From contig CALUTT010000021.1 in the NCBI GenBank assembly GCA_944323775.1, positions 1 to 35,768 of the forward strand: 35,768 bases of DNA. The letters run 5' to 3'. Made by a program: the position numbers and the translations under genes. The stretch is from an uncultured Bacteroidales bacterium (GTDB lineage Bacteria > Bacteroidota > Bacteroidia > Bacteroidales > UBA932). Of the stretch, positions 9,614 to 17,973 are shown in pieces. Numbering within the stretch: the first letter of the stretch is position 1; each line of letters begins with the position of its first letter. A model generated the notes under the pieces. The model saw only the letters and a program-made list of their open reading frames with translations, was not told where the DNA came from and searched no databases.

Positions 9614-10909
9614 TCAGAGTATTCCGACGCGCCCGAAAATATAGTCGACGTTCTTAAAGTAGTACTCGAGGGTGAAACAGCTCTCGAGTTCTTCTTTTGT
9701 GAGCAGTCCGGTCACCTTTTCGGACTCGCCGAGCAGAGTCCGGTAGTCCAGTCCCTCGGTCCAGGCCTTCATCGCAATGGGCTGCACAGTGTCATACGCC
9801 TCTTCGCGTGAAAGGCCCTTGCCTATCAGGGCGTTCATCACCCTCTGGGCAAAGATGACGCCCTTGGTACGGTAGATGTTGGAGAGCATGTTCTCAGGAT
9901 ATACCACGAGATTCTCCAGCACTCCCCTGAAACGGGTCAGCATGTAGTCGAGAAGTTCGGTGGCGTCGGGAAGGATTATCCTCTCTGTAGAGGAATGGGA
10001 AATGTCCCTCTCGTGCCACAGCGCCACATTCTCGGAAGAGGCACACATGTAGCCGCGCATTACCCTGGCACAGCCGCAGATGTTCTCGCTGCTGATGGGA
10101 TTGCGCTTGTGAGGCATGGCGCTCGAACCTTTCTGGCCCTTGGAGAACGCCTCCTCCACCTCACGCACCTCCGTACGCTGGAGATTGCGGACCTCGAACG
10201 CCATCTGCTCGAGGGTAGACGCTATTATCGCGAGAGTCGCGATATAGAACGCATGCCGGTCGCGCTGGAGCACCTGCGTCGAGATGTTGGCAGACGCGAT
10301 GCCGAGCTTCTCGCACACGTAGTCCTGGATGAACGGGGGTATATTGGCAAAATTGCCTACCGCGCCGCTCATCTTGCCGGCTTCAACCCCTTTGCTTGCA
10401 TATTTGAACCTGTCGATGTTGCGGCCCATCTCCTCGTACCACAGCGCCCACTTCAGCCCGAAAGAGGTTATGTCGGCATGGATGCCGTGTGTCCTGCCGA
10501 TGCAGGGGGTGTTCTTGAACTCAAGCGCCCTCTTGCGCAGCATGTCGCGGAAATCCTCCAGATCCTTCAGAAGTATCGCGTCGGCCTGCTTGAGCAGGTA
10601 GCCGTTGGCCGTGTCAACGACATCGGTCGAGGTGAGTCCGTAGTGCACCCACTTCTTCTCCTCGCCGAGACTCTCGCTCACAGCCCTCGTGAATGCTACC
10701 ACGTCATGACGGGTCTGCTCCTCGATTTCCTTGATGCGTTCGACCTTGAACGTAGCGTTTGCCCTGATCTTCTCGACATCCTCAGCGGGAACCACTCCGA
10801 GCTTGCTCCATGCCTCGGCGGCAAGAGTCTCTACCTCGAGATATGCCCCGAACTTGTTCTCCTCGGTCCATACGTCCCGCATGACCTTGCGTGAATACCT
10901 TTCAATCAT
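9614..10909 (-). CDS. purB: Adenylosuccinate lyase
   Basis: Fumarase/aspartase superfamily lyase acting twice in purine synthesis: it releases fumarate from SAICAR and from adenylosuccinate. It is 431 residues long, about normal. The signature loop [18 protein letters not shown], with the catalytic serine region, lies at about residues 260-280. The earlier [16 protein letters not shown] segment carries the catalytic histidine region, and [13 protein letters not shown] follows the family pattern. The ATG lies 5 bases after the purC stop, so purC and purB form one transcript. This order places the enzyme that makes SAICAR directly before the one that uses it. Confidence 0.97.
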   Translation of the reverse strand: MIERYSRKVMRDVWTEENKFGAYLEVETLAAEAWSKLGVVPAEDVEKIRANATFKVERIKEIEEQTRHDVVAFTRAVSESLGEEKKWVHYGLTSTDVVDTANGYLLKQADAILLKDLEDFRDMLRKRALEFKNTPCIGRTHGIHADITSFGLKWALWYEEMGRNIDRFKYASKGVEAGKMSGAVGNFANIPPFIQDYVCEKLGIASANISTQVLQRDRHAFYIATLAIIASTLEQMAFEVRNLQRTEVREVEEAFSKGQKGSSAMPHKRNPISSENICGCARVMRGYMCASSENVALWHERDISHSSTERIILPDATELLDYMLTRFRGVLENLVVYPENMLSNIYRTKGVIFAQRVMNALIGKGLSREEAYDTVQPIAMKAWTEGLDYRTLLGESEKVTGLLTKEELESCFTLEYYFKNVDYIFGRVGIL

Positions 10910-10914
10910 GATGC

Positions 10915-11868
10915 TCAGCCGATCTTATTGTTTGCAAGAAAAGTACGGATGTTGTTCTCGATGCGCGCGGCAGGGTCGTCACATTCCGCAGGGACGAAAC
11001 GCTCGCCGGTGATATGCTCGAAAAGCTCCACATACCTGTCCGTAATGCCTTTGACCACTTCAGGGGTCATCTCGGGCACCTTCTGCCCCTCGAGGCCCTG
11101 GAATCCTGAGGCCATGAGCCACTCGCGGACGAATTCCTTGGAAAGCTGGCGCTGCCTCTCGCCTGCGGCAAGCCTCTGTTCGTAGCCGTCGGCATAGAAA
11201 TAGCGGGACGAATCGGGAGTGTGTATCTCGTCCATCAGCATGATCTTGCCGTCACGCTTTCCGAACTCGTACTTCGTGTCCACGAGAATGAGACCCTTGC
11301 CTGCCGCCATCTCGCAGCCTCTTTTGTAAAGGGCCCTTGTGTATTCCTCGAGACGAGCATAGTCCTCGGCAGAGACTATCCCCCTTGAGATTATCTCCTC
11401 ACGGCTGATATCCTCGTCGTGCCCCTCCGCAGCCTTTGTGGTAGGAGTGATTATGGGCTCAGGGAACTTCTGGTTCTCGACCATCCCTTCAGGAAGGGCG
11501 ACTCCGCACAGAGTGCGCTTGCCTGACTTGTACTCACGCCATGCGTGTCCGGTGAGGTAACCCCTGATCACCATCTCGACCTTGAACGGCTCGCAGCGGT
11601 ATCCTACAGTCGCCATAGGGTCGACTTGGGCAATTTTCCAGTTGGGGATAATGTCTGCGGTGGCGTCAAGGAATCTGGACGCAATCTGGTTGAGAACCTG
11701 CCCCTTGTAGGGTATGCCTTCCGGAAGAACGACGTCAAATGCGGAGATACGGTCTGTGACGACCATCACAAGACAGTCATCTCCAATGCTGTAGACATCG
11801 CGGACCTTGCCTTCGTACTTGGCTTTCAGGCCCTCGAACTTGAAATCGGTACTGACCAATGCTTTCAT
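10915..11868 (-). CDS. purC: Phosphoribosylaminoimidazole-succinocarboxamide (SAICAR) synthase
   Basis: ATP-dependent ligase that joins CAIR and aspartate to SAICAR in de novo purine synthesis. The 317 residues fit the longer PurC subtype. Recognisable segments are [14 protein letters not shown] (nucleotide loop), [60 protein letters not shown] and [12 protein letters not shown]. It is first in the purC-purB operon and divergent from purF, with a 79-base shared control region containing an inverted repeat (see the separate entry). The ATG at 11868 gives the usual start. Confidence 0.97.
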   Translation of the reverse strand: MKALVSTDFKFEGLKAKYEGKVRDVYSIGDDCLVMVVTDRISAFDVVLPEGIPYKGQVLNQIASRFLDATADIIPNWKIAQVDPMATVGYRCEPFKVEMVIRGYLTGHAWREYKSGKRTLCGVALPEGMVENQKFPEPIITPTTKAAEGHDEDISREEIISRGIVSAEDYARLEEYTRALYKRGCEMAAGKGLILVDTKYEFGKRDGKIMLMDEIHTPDSSRYFYADGYEQRLAAGERQRQLSKEFVREWLMASGFQGLEGQKVPEMTPEVVKGITDRYVELFEHITGERFVPAECDDPAARIENNIRTFLANNKIG

Positions 11869-11895
11869 AAAATGAAGAAGAAATTAAAACAAGCG

Positions 11896-11903
11896 TAAAG
11901 TTA
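11896..11903 (-). promoter_or_regulatory. Putative -7 element of purC-purB
   Basis: The minus strand reads TAACTTTA, one base off TAnnTTTG, 27 bases before the purC ATG. No TTG box is apparent at standard spacing, so this is tentative. Confidence 0.35.
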
Positions 11904-11907
11904 GATG

Positions 11908-11930
11908 TTTTTTTCGATACCGAAGAAAAA
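11908..11930. promoter_or_regulatory. Inverted repeat between divergent purC and purF promoters
   Basis: TTTTTTTCG and CGAAGAAAAA face each other across the 4-base spacer ATAC, with one imperfect position. The repeat lies midway between the -7 elements of purC (11896-11903) and purF (11934-11941). A shared operator is one explanation. The flanking T and A tracts could also make the symmetry trivial. Confidence 0.35.
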
Positions 11931-11933
11931 TAT

Positions 11934-11941
11934 TACATTTG
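11934..11941 (+). promoter_or_regulatory. Putative -7 element of purF
   Basis: TACATTTG matches TAnnTTTG and ends only six bases before the purF ATG at 11948, so the transcript would have almost no leader. No TTG is seen at the -33 position, where a T-tract lies instead. Confidence 0.55.
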
Positions 11942-11947
11942 CATGTT

Positions 11948-13360
11948 ATGAACTTTCAGGATAGGGAAATCCACGAAGAATGCGGCGTCTTCGGGGTGTA
12001 TGGCGTTCAGAACGCCTCAAACCTGGTGTATTACGGTCTGCACGCCCTGCAGCACAGGGGGCAGGAAGGATGCGGAATTGTCGCCCGCAACGCAGAAGGC
12101 AACCTCAACAGAATCAAGGGCGAGGGGCTTGTCACGGAAATATTCAACGGTGACGCTCTTGCCCGGCTTGACGGAGACATGGCCATCGGCCACGTAAGAT
12201 ACTCCACCACGGGAGGGGGAGGTATCGACAACGTCCAGCCTTTCCTGTTCAGGCACAATACGGGTGACTTCGCCATCGCCCACAACGGGAACATAGTCAA
12301 TTCCCACCAGCTCCGCCGCTATCTCGAGGACCACGGCACCCTGTTCCAGTCCACCTCGGACAGCGAAATCCTCGCACACCTGATCCGCAAGGACCCCAAG
12401 GACAGGAAGCGTCCGCGCATTATGGCTATAAAGGACGCCCTCAACAGGATGGAAGGAGCCTTTGCATTCCTTATAATGACCCAGAACAGGATATACGCCT
12501 GCAGGGACAAGCACGGTCTGAGACCGCTGTCGATCGGGTCACTGGGCGACGGATATGTCGTCAGCAGCGAGACCTGCGCCCTGGATGTCATCGGCGCAAA
12601 GTTCATCCGCGACGTCGAACCCGGTGAAATAGTGACCATCGACCACAAGGGAATACGCTCAAGCAGGTATTCCGACTTCCAGCACCACTTCATGTGCGCA
12701 ATGGAATACATCTACTTCTCACGTCCGGACAGCGACATCGAAGGCTGCAACGTACACAATTTCCGCAAGCTCTCCGGCCGCCTTCTGTTCGAGGAGGCTC
12801 CCGCCGACGCAGACATCGTGGTCGGAGTCCCTGACTCCAGCCTCAGCGCGGCGATGGGCTATGCCGAAGCCGCCGGACTCCCCTACGAGATGGGTCTCGT
12901 CAAGAACAAGTACATAGGCAGGACTTTCATCCAGCCGTCCCAGGAACTTCGGGACAGGGGCGTGAGGATGAAGCTTTCCCCCGTAAAGAGCGTTGTGAGC
13001 GGAAAGAGGGTCGTGCTGATAGACGACTCCGTCGTCAGGGGCACTACGTCACGCAGGATAGTCGGGATGCTCAGGGATTCCGGCGCAAGGGAAGTGCACC
13101 TCAGGATAGCAAGTCCGCAGATCACCCGCCCGTGTTTCTACGGCATCGACATTTCCACATACGAGGAACTTCTGTGCGCCCACAAGACTCTTGACGAGGT
13201 GAAGGAACTGCTTGGAGTAGACTCTATAGCTTTCCTTTCGGAAAAGGCCCTTTTCGAGGCCGGACACCGCAGCGAACTGTGCCTCGCCTGCTTCAACGGA
13301 AACTATCCTACATATCTCTACCAGAGTCTGGAAGAGGCAAACAAAGACGGGAAATTCTGA
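11948..13360 (+). CDS. purF: Amidophosphoribosyltransferase
   Basis: First committed enzyme of purine synthesis: it moves the amide nitrogen of glutamine onto PRPP. It has 470 residues from ATG 11948. The N-terminal Ntn glutaminase domain has its nucleophile Cys in EECGVFGVYG after a short propeptide, plus GLHALQHRGQEGCGI and GHVRYSTTG. The C-terminal phosphoribosyltransferase domain has the PRPP loop VVLIDDSVVRGTTSRR. Cysteines in HFMCAMEY, RPCFYGID and CLACFNGNYPT match the iron-sulfur-cluster type known from Bacillus. The frame also has a TTG at 11939, but that base triplet is part of the promoter element TACATTTG, so the ATG is the start. One base separates the stop from the next radical SAM gene. 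Confidence 0.96.
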   Translation: MNFQDREIHEECGVFGVYGVQNASNLVYYGLHALQHRGQEGCGIVARNAEGNLNRIKGEGLVTEIFNGDALARLDGDMAIGHVRYSTTGGGGIDNVQPFLFRHNTGDFAIAHNGNIVNSHQLRRYLEDHGTLFQSTSDSEILAHLIRKDPKDRKRPRIMAIKDALNRMEGAFAFLIMTQNRIYACRDKHGLRPLSIGSLGDGYVVSSETCALDVIGAKFIRDVEPGEIVTIDHKGIRSSRYSDFQHHFMCAMEYIYFSRPDSDIEGCNVHNFRKLSGRLLFEEAPADADIVVGVPDSSLSAAMGYAEAAGLPYEMGLVKNKYIGRTFIQPSQELRDRGVRMKLSPVKSVVSGKRVVLIDDSVVRGTTSRRIVGMLRDSGAREVHLRIASPQITRPCFYGIDISTYEELLCAHKTLDEVKELLGVDSIAFLSEKALFEAGHRSELCLACFNGNYPTYLYQSLEEANKDGKF

Positions 13361-13361
13361 A

Positions 13362-14117
13362 ATGCTCAGGGAAGATACTGTATTCGGTCCGATACACAGC
13401 AGGCGCCTCGGCTCCTCGCTGGGCATCAACCTGCTCCCCAGGGAGGGAAAGATATGTAATTTCGACTGCATCTACTGCGAATGCGGCTGGAACAGGGACG
13501 GACGTCTGGACAGCCGCATCCCTTCGGCAGCCGAGGTGCGCACAGCCCTCGAGACACACCTGAGGGATCTGCGCGACGCAGGGGCTTCAATCGACTCGAT
13601 AACCTTCTCGGGCGACGGCGAGCCCACGCTGAACCCGGAGTTTCCGGCCATAATCGACGACACCCTGAAACTCAGGGACAGGTATTTCCCGGGAACCGGA
13701 GTCTCCGTGCTGTCCAATGCCACCAGAGTCCACGTCCCGGAGATATTCGCCGCGCTGCGCAGGGTGGACAACCCCATAATGAAGATCGACGCACCGTCTG
13801 ACAGCCTTGCGGCCAGAATCAACCGTCCTGCACCGGGATACAGCCTGCAGCGCGTAATCGGTGCCCTCAGGGGGTTCAACGGTGACTTCATACTCCAGAC
13901 CATGTTCCTCAGAAGTCCGGGGTTCGACTCCTCCTCCCCGGAAGTGCTCGACGGATGGAAAGCCATAGTGAGAGACCTGCATCCCAGAGAAATCATGGTA
14001 TACACTATCAACCGTCCCACCCCGGAAAAGGATCTTGTCAAGTTCTCCATGGAAGAGATGTCAGTCCTCGTCAGGGATCTGATCGACGAAGGCTTCAACA
14101 TCGACATAAAAGATTAG
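13362..14117 (+). CDS. Radical SAM protein, COG0731-like Fe-S oxidoreductase
   Basis: A 251-residue radical SAM enzyme. The S-adenosylmethionine iron-sulfur motif is CNFDCIYCECGW (Cys-x3-Cys-x2-Cys) at residues about 32-43. It is preceded by the family opening FGPIHSRRLGSSLGINLLP and followed by ITFSGDGEPTLNPEF (the GGE-like SAM-binding strand). Family resemblance is to the COG0731 group, which includes relatives of wybutosine-type tRNA modification enzymes, but no substrate is established for the bacterial members. It starts one base after purF, so it is very probably co-transcribed and translationally linked. Nothing in the sequence ties its chemistry to purines. Confidence 0.87.
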   Translation: MLREDTVFGPIHSRRLGSSLGINLLPREGKICNFDCIYCECGWNRDGRLDSRIPSAAEVRTALETHLRDLRDAGASIDSITFSGDGEPTLNPEFPAIIDDTLKLRDRYFPGTGVSVLSNATRVHVPEIFAALRRVDNPIMKIDAPSDSLAARINRPAPGYSLQRVIGALRGFNGDFILQTMFLRSPGFDSSSPEVLDGWKAIVRDLHPREIMVYTINRPTPEKDLVKFSMEEMSVLVRDLIDEGFNIDIKD

Positions 14118-14159
14118 CGGCAGGATCCGGCCAGGCGAGCGCTTTTCCCGGTTTTTGAC

Positions 14160-14167
14160 TATCTTTG
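14160..14167 (+). promoter_or_regulatory. Putative -7 element of the riboswitch-btuB transcript
   Basis: TATCTTTG matches TAnnTTTG and lies directly before the conserved start of the cobalamin aptamer, as expected for a riboswitch leader. Confidence 0.6.
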
Positions 14168-14170
14168 CGC

Positions 14171-14386
14171 CCGGTTTGTGGTGCGATGTTTCCGGGAGGC
14201 CGTCCCGGACATCCTCAAAAGGGAATCCGGTCGGAATCCGGAACTGTGCCCGCAGCTGTATGTCCACTGCATGGTTACCGCTTCGCATGCCATTGCCCCG
14301 CAAGGGGTGAGAAGGCGCGGAAAGCCTGGACAAGTCAGAAGACCTGCCACTTACAAGTTGAACAGCAAGACTCGGGGGCAAGTCTT
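14171..14386 (+). ncRNA. Cobalamin (B12) riboswitch
   Basis: The leader shows the conserved cobalamin aptamer order. GGGAATCCGGT and GAATCCGGAACTGTGCCCGC lie around 14221-14253, GCATGCCATTGCC around 14285-14297, and the B12 box AGTCAGAAGACCTGCC at 14333-14348. Downstream, AAGACT and AGTCTT (14367-14386) form the P13 hairpin with loop CGGGGGCA. Its GGGCA can pair with TGCCC in L5 (14247-14251), the kissing interaction that senses the ligand. P13 ends 18 bases before the btuB ATG and no T-tract follows, so control of translation initiation is more likely than termination. High B12 should switch btuB off. Confidence 0.93.
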
Positions 14387-14404
14387 CTCAAGACGCAGAT
14401 CAAA

Positions 14405-16195
14405 ATGTTGTTTTCCATCATGATGATGGCGCTTATGCCAGTTGCACAGGCGCCAGACACCCTTCAGGGTGTCACGGTCGTAGCAGACCGGGGTGTAGTC
14501 GTATCCAGGACTGACACACTTTCCCTAGAAAACGTAAGCTCGGCGGACGAGCTTGTCTACATGGTACCCTCGCTCGGACTGAGCGACTATGGCGGACTCT
14601 CAGGACTGAAAAGCGTCAGCCTGCGCGGCCTGGGAAGCGCCCACACGGCCATATACATTGACGGTGTGAGGGTTTCTAACGTACAGAGCGGCCAGCCGGA
14701 CCTGAGCTTCATCGATTTCAGCTCGCTGTCGACTGCGGTTGTCGACTATGCCCAGAACAGCATAAGCTTCAATACGCGCAAGCCCGTTTTCACAGATAAC
14801 GGAATAAACGGGCGGGCAGGACTGGAAGCCGGTTCGTTCGGCACATGGATGCCGTCGGCCAGGCTCAATTTCAGACTCTCGGACAAAGTCAGCGCAAGCG
14901 CCGGACTGAGCGCTCTGTGGAGCAGAGGAGACTATCCCTGCCCTGACGGGAGCACAAGGACCAACAACGACATACGCCAGCTGAAGGCTGGAGCTGATTT
15001 CTGGGGAGCCCTCTCCAAGGGAGAATGGCATGCAAAGGCCTACGTCAACGATGCTGCAAGGGGTGTTCCCGGATCGGTGACATACCCGTCGGACGACCGG
15101 CAGAAAGACAGGAACGCATTCCTGCAGGGCAGCCTGCACAATGCCTTCTCAAGACTGTACACCCTTGACCTGAGCGCCAAGGCATCCATGGACGAAATGT
15201 ATTACCAGAGCGCCTGGGGGAACAACGAATACCTCCAGCGCAGCTTCCAGCTGAACTCGACGCACATATTCAGGATATCGGAAAAGATAGGAGCTTCGCT
15301 GAGCGCAGGCGCGGACTATGACGGACTCGACTCTGACACCTACACCGCGTCCCGCACAAATATCACCGGCGCGGCATCCGCATTTTTCAGGCTTGGAATG
15401 CTTGACGCAAACATCGGAGTCCAGTACGACTTGTGGGCTGACGCAGGAAAATCCTCCAGGCAGGCGCTCTCCCCTTCCGCAAATCTCACGCTTTCACTCA
15501 CCAGGGAACTGAGCATTAACGGATTCGCCAGAAGAGCGTACAGGGTCCCCACATTCAACGAACTGTATTACGTCGGCTACGGCAATCCTGAACTGAAGCC
15601 TGAAGACGCTCTGCTGAGCGGAATCGGGATAGAATGGAACCACGGTCTCGGAGAAGCTCTCAGGCTGTCGATGAGCCTCGACGGATTCTACAACCTGCTC
15701 AAAGACAGGATCACTTCCGCACCGACTGAGGAAGACCCCAATATCTGGCTGCCTTACAACATAGGAAGAATGCAGGCAGCAGGCGCAGATCTTGGGGTCA
15801 GCCTCAGATACGGCGGTCCACGGTGGGACTGGGGATTCAACCTGAAGTATGCCTTCCAGGATGCCACAGACCGTACCCCCGGCAGTTCCAGCTTCGGCAT
15901 GCAGGTCCCCTATATCGCAAGGCATTCTCTGAGCGCCGGCGCCGATGCTCTCTACAGAGGCTGGAGACTCGCCCTCGACTGGATACTCCGCAGCGGACGG
16001 TTCGACTCTTACGGACAGATGCCGGACTGGAACAGTCTCAACGCAGCCATAGAGAAAGAGTTCAGCCTCTCCGGGTCACTCGGAGTGAAGATCGGAATCA
16101 AGGCGACAGACCTGCTCGATACAAGGTATGAGGCAGTGAGGTACTATCCCCTTCCGGGACGGACAGTGCTCTGCAACATCTCGATAATGTTCTGA
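14405..16195 (+). CDS. btuB: BtuB-like TonB-dependent outer membrane receptor
   Basis: Outer-membrane receptor for corrinoids, energised by TonB. From ATG 14405 the protein is 596 residues. The signal peptide is MLFSIMMMALMPVAQA. A TonB-box-like stretch follows at DTLQGVTVVAD, then a plug domain (about residues 20-130, with SLRGLGSAHTAIYIDGVRVS) and a beta barrel ending in ISIMF with a terminal phenylalanine. The frame stays open back to 14165, but that part is the riboswitch, so the earlier start is rejected. The assignment to B12 rests on the riboswitch and on the BtuC-like gene that starts 3 bases after the stop. It is on the short side for this family. Confidence 0.9.
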   Translation: MLFSIMMMALMPVAQAPDTLQGVTVVADRGVVVSRTDTLSLENVSSADELVYMVPSLGLSDYGGLSGLKSVSLRGLGSAHTAIYIDGVRVSNVQSGQPDLSFIDFSSLSTAVVDYAQNSISFNTRKPVFTDNGINGRAGLEAGSFGTWMPSARLNFRLSDKVSASAGLSALWSRGDYPCPDGSTRTNNDIRQLKAGADFWGALSKGEWHAKAYVNDAARGVPGSVTYPSDDRQKDRNAFLQGSLHNAFSRLYTLDLSAKASMDEMYYQSAWGNNEYLQRSFQLNSTHIFRISEKIGASLSAGADYDGLDSDTYTASRTNITGAASAFFRLGMLDANIGVQYDLWADAGKSSRQALSPSANLTLSLTRELSINGFARRAYRVPTFNELYYVGYGNPELKPEDALLSGIGIEWNHGLGEALRLSMSLDGFYNLLKDRITSAPTEEDPNIWLPYNIGRMQAAGADLGVSLRYGGPRWDWGFNLKYAFQDATDRTPGSSSFGMQVPYIARHSLSAGADALYRGWRLALDWILRSGRFDSYGQMPDWNSLNAAIEKEFSLSGSLGVKIGIKATDLLDTRYEAVRYYPLPGRTVLCNISIMF

Positions 16196-16198
16196 GCC

Positions 16199-17023
16199 AT
16201 GCTGCTGAGTATTCTATATGTCATCCTTTCCGGGATAGCGCTCCCTGTGGGAGGCATCCAGATGCAGTATCTCTGGCGGAACCAGCTCGGGGATGTCTAT
16301 TCCCTCGGGCTTGGCTCCGCAGCCTGCCTGGGCGCTGCCGCGGCAACCATGTCCGGATGGTGCTCGCTGACTGTCGGATCGTTCATCTGCACTCTGATAT
16401 GCACCGCGGTGTGCTTTGTCGTGACCCTGAAGGTGTCAACACGCAACCTGATAACTTTCGGCATACTTTTCGGCACTTTCATCGGCTCTCTCGGGACTAT
16501 CGTAGTGACAAACGCTCCCAGCCCCGAGCTGATGCAGAAGTACTACCTGTGGGGTGCGGCTAATTTCAGGATGGAAGGGGTCACAACATCGGACATCGTG
16601 TTTTCACTCGCACTTTTCGCCCTGGGAATGGGCGCCGCCATGGCCGGCCACCGCACCCTGACCAGACATTTCCGCGGCGAAATCGAGATGACCGCATTCA
16701 GCAAGGCCATGAGCCTGCTGATGATAATGTTTCTGGTGACTTCGGCCGTAAGCATCTGCGGCCCGATAGGCTTCATCTCGCTCGGAGTCCCGAACCTCAG
16801 CCGTACTGTATGCCGCAGCACTGACATCAGGAAGCATTACCTGATATCTTCAGGCATGGGCATTACTCTGCTCCTTGTGACCTTCCTGGTCACTGAATAC
16901 GTGAATTTCGGGATATACCTGCCCATCAGCGCGACCATGGCAATCATTGCGCTGCCGCTGACCGCGCTCCTTTTCATCAGGCAGAACAAAGACGCAGACA
17001 GTCCTTCTCAGCCGAGCAGATAA
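16199..17023 (+). CDS. BtuC/FecCD-family ABC transporter permease, N-terminally short
   Basis: Inner-membrane permease subunit of the type that moves B12 or iron chelates. The 274 residues include the family landmarks VGGIQMQYLWRNQLGDVYSLG (normally the GxxLQxxxRNPLADPxxLG region) and GPIGFISLGVPNLSRTV near residue 185, and end in LPISATMAIIALPLTALLF. Typical members have about 330 residues; here the first helix (roughly 50-60 residues) is missing. The ATG follows btuB by 3 bases, so an upstream start would lie inside btuB. It shares the cobalamin riboswitch transcript, which supports corrinoid uptake. No ATPase (BtuD) or binding protein (BtuF) gene is next to it. The 3' end overlaps the convergent phosphatase gene by 16 bases. 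Confidence 0.85.
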   Translation: MLLSILYVILSGIALPVGGIQMQYLWRNQLGDVYSLGLGSAACLGAAAATMSGWCSLTVGSFICTLICTAVCFVVTLKVSTRNLITFGILFGTFIGSLGTIVVTNAPSPELMQKYYLWGAANFRMEGVTTSDIVFSLALFALGMGAAMAGHRTLTRHFRGEIEMTAFSKAMSLLMIMFLVTSAVSICGPIGFISLGVPNLSRTVCRSTDIRKHYLISSGMGITLLLVTFLVTEYVNFGIYLPISATMAIIALPLTALLFIRQNKDADSPSQPSR

Positions 17024-17658
17024 GACTCCAGAGTCTGGACGTCGGTCACGTAACGGTCTGCAAGCTTTGCGGCATCAGGACGGAACCCCCATGAGACTCC
17101 TATGCTGTCCACACCAGCAGCCCTCGCCGTATTCACATCGGTTCCCGAATCACCGACCATGACTGTTTCGGCAGCCGTAAGTCCGGCCTCGGAAATTATT
17201 TCAAGGAGCACTGCCGGATCCGGCTTGAGAGGCACGCCGTCAGCTCCACCCATGACTCTTACGAAACTTATTCCCGGGAAGAAGCGGCTCACCAGCTGCC
17301 TTGCGCCGCTCTGGAACTTGTTCGAGGCAACGGCAAGCAGCATGCCCGAAGCGCTGAGCTTCGACACCAGAGCCTCGATCCCGGGATAGGGTTTCGTATG
17401 TTCGTCGATATGTGAGCAATAATAGTCCATGAAGTCCGCAAGCATCCCGTCTACGGCGGCAGCGTCCTGCGAGAGATCCTCCGGCATCGCCCTCTCGACA
17501 AGTTTGCGCACTCCGTTCCCTACCATCAGTTCGTATTCAGGCACAGTGTGGAGAGGCAGACCTCTGAGCGAGAGCGCATGGTTGACAGCTTCGCCGAGAT
17601 CCTGTATAGTATTGAGAAGTGTACCGTCAAGGTCAAAAACCGCAAGTCTGTATTTCAT
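17008..17658 (-). CDS. gph: HAD-family hydrolase, phosphoglycolate phosphatase-like
   Basis: A 216-residue haloacid dehalogenase-fold phosphatase. Motif I is FDLDGTLLNT with the nucleophile Asp at residue 9. Motif II is VASNK, motif III is the lysine in PLKPDPAVL, and motif IV is VMVGDSGTDVNTARAAG. The cap domain of about 65 residues and the overall pattern fit phosphoglycolate phosphatase, which clears 2-phosphoglycolate formed during DNA repair. Related beta-phosphoglucomutase or pyrophosphatase activities cannot be excluded. It converges on the BtuC-like gene with a 16-base overlap and is divergent from tRNA-Ala. Confidence 0.85.
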   Translation of the reverse strand: MKYRLAVFDLDGTLLNTIQDLGEAVNHALSLRGLPLHTVPEYELMVGNGVRKLVERAMPEDLSQDAAAVDGMLADFMDYYCSHIDEHTKPYPGIEALVSKLSASGMLLAVASNKFQSGARQLVSRFFPGISFVRVMGGADGVPLKPDPAVLLEIISEAGLTAAETVMVGDSGTDVNTARAAGVDSIGVSWGFRPDAAKLADRYVTDVQTLESYLLG

Positions 17659-17705
17659 GATATCTTATGTTTTTTGTGACAAGGTCGCGAAGATAATACA
17701 AAAGA

Positions 17706-17737
17706 TTTGTTCTTGTCCAAGCTTTTTGCTATATTTG
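17706..17737 (+). promoter_or_regulatory. Promoter of tRNA-Ala
   Basis: TTTG at 17706-17709 and TATATTTG at 17730-17737 are separated by 20 bases, matching the Bacteroidetes -33/-7 arrangement. The tRNA begins 12 bases downstream. Confidence 0.7.
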
Positions 17738-17748
17738 CATCCTCAAAC

Positions 17749-17821
17749 GGGGTATTAGCTCAGTTGGTAGAGCGTTTGAATGGCATTCAAAAGGTCAGCG
17801 GTTCGATTCCGCTATGCTCCA
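17749..17821 (+). tRNA. tRNA-Ala, anticodon GGC
   Basis: A 73-base cloverleaf: acceptor GGGGTAT/ATGCTCC, D stem GCTC/GAGC, anticodon stem TTTGA/TCAAA with loop ATGGCAT (anticodon GGC), T stem AGCGG/CCGCT with loop TTCGATT, discriminator A. The G3-T70 wobble, the alanine identity element, is present. CCA is not encoded. Confidence 0.96.
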
Positions 17822-17973
17822 CAAGACTACAGCGTCCGGACCGGGCGGCTTCCGATTGCCGCAGCTGTGTGCCGCGACATCCTCGGACACAGTCGGGAAA
17901 CCATCCAGCATTTCCACACCCAATGTCGCCTCTGCGGACAGCCACGGCGATTAACCAGTAATTCCAGTCCAAG

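Noticed and set aside
9601-9655. Imperfect inverted repeat between purA and purB as a terminator
   Set aside because: GGGGCGTC and GACGCGCCC pair only with a bulge and a mismatch, and A residues rather than T follow on both strands. It overlaps the last purB codons.
9995-10894. A 299-codon open frame antisense to purB
   Set aside because: The sense strand has the complete purB signature; the antisense product has no recognisable domain.
14165-14404. N-terminal extension of the BtuB frame
   Set aside because: This interval is the cobalamin riboswitch; the signal peptide begins at ATG 14405.
17822-17973. Possible small gene between tRNA-Ala and msrA
   Set aside because: Frames here are short, antisense ones include the tRNA, and none has a start signal or conserved pattern.
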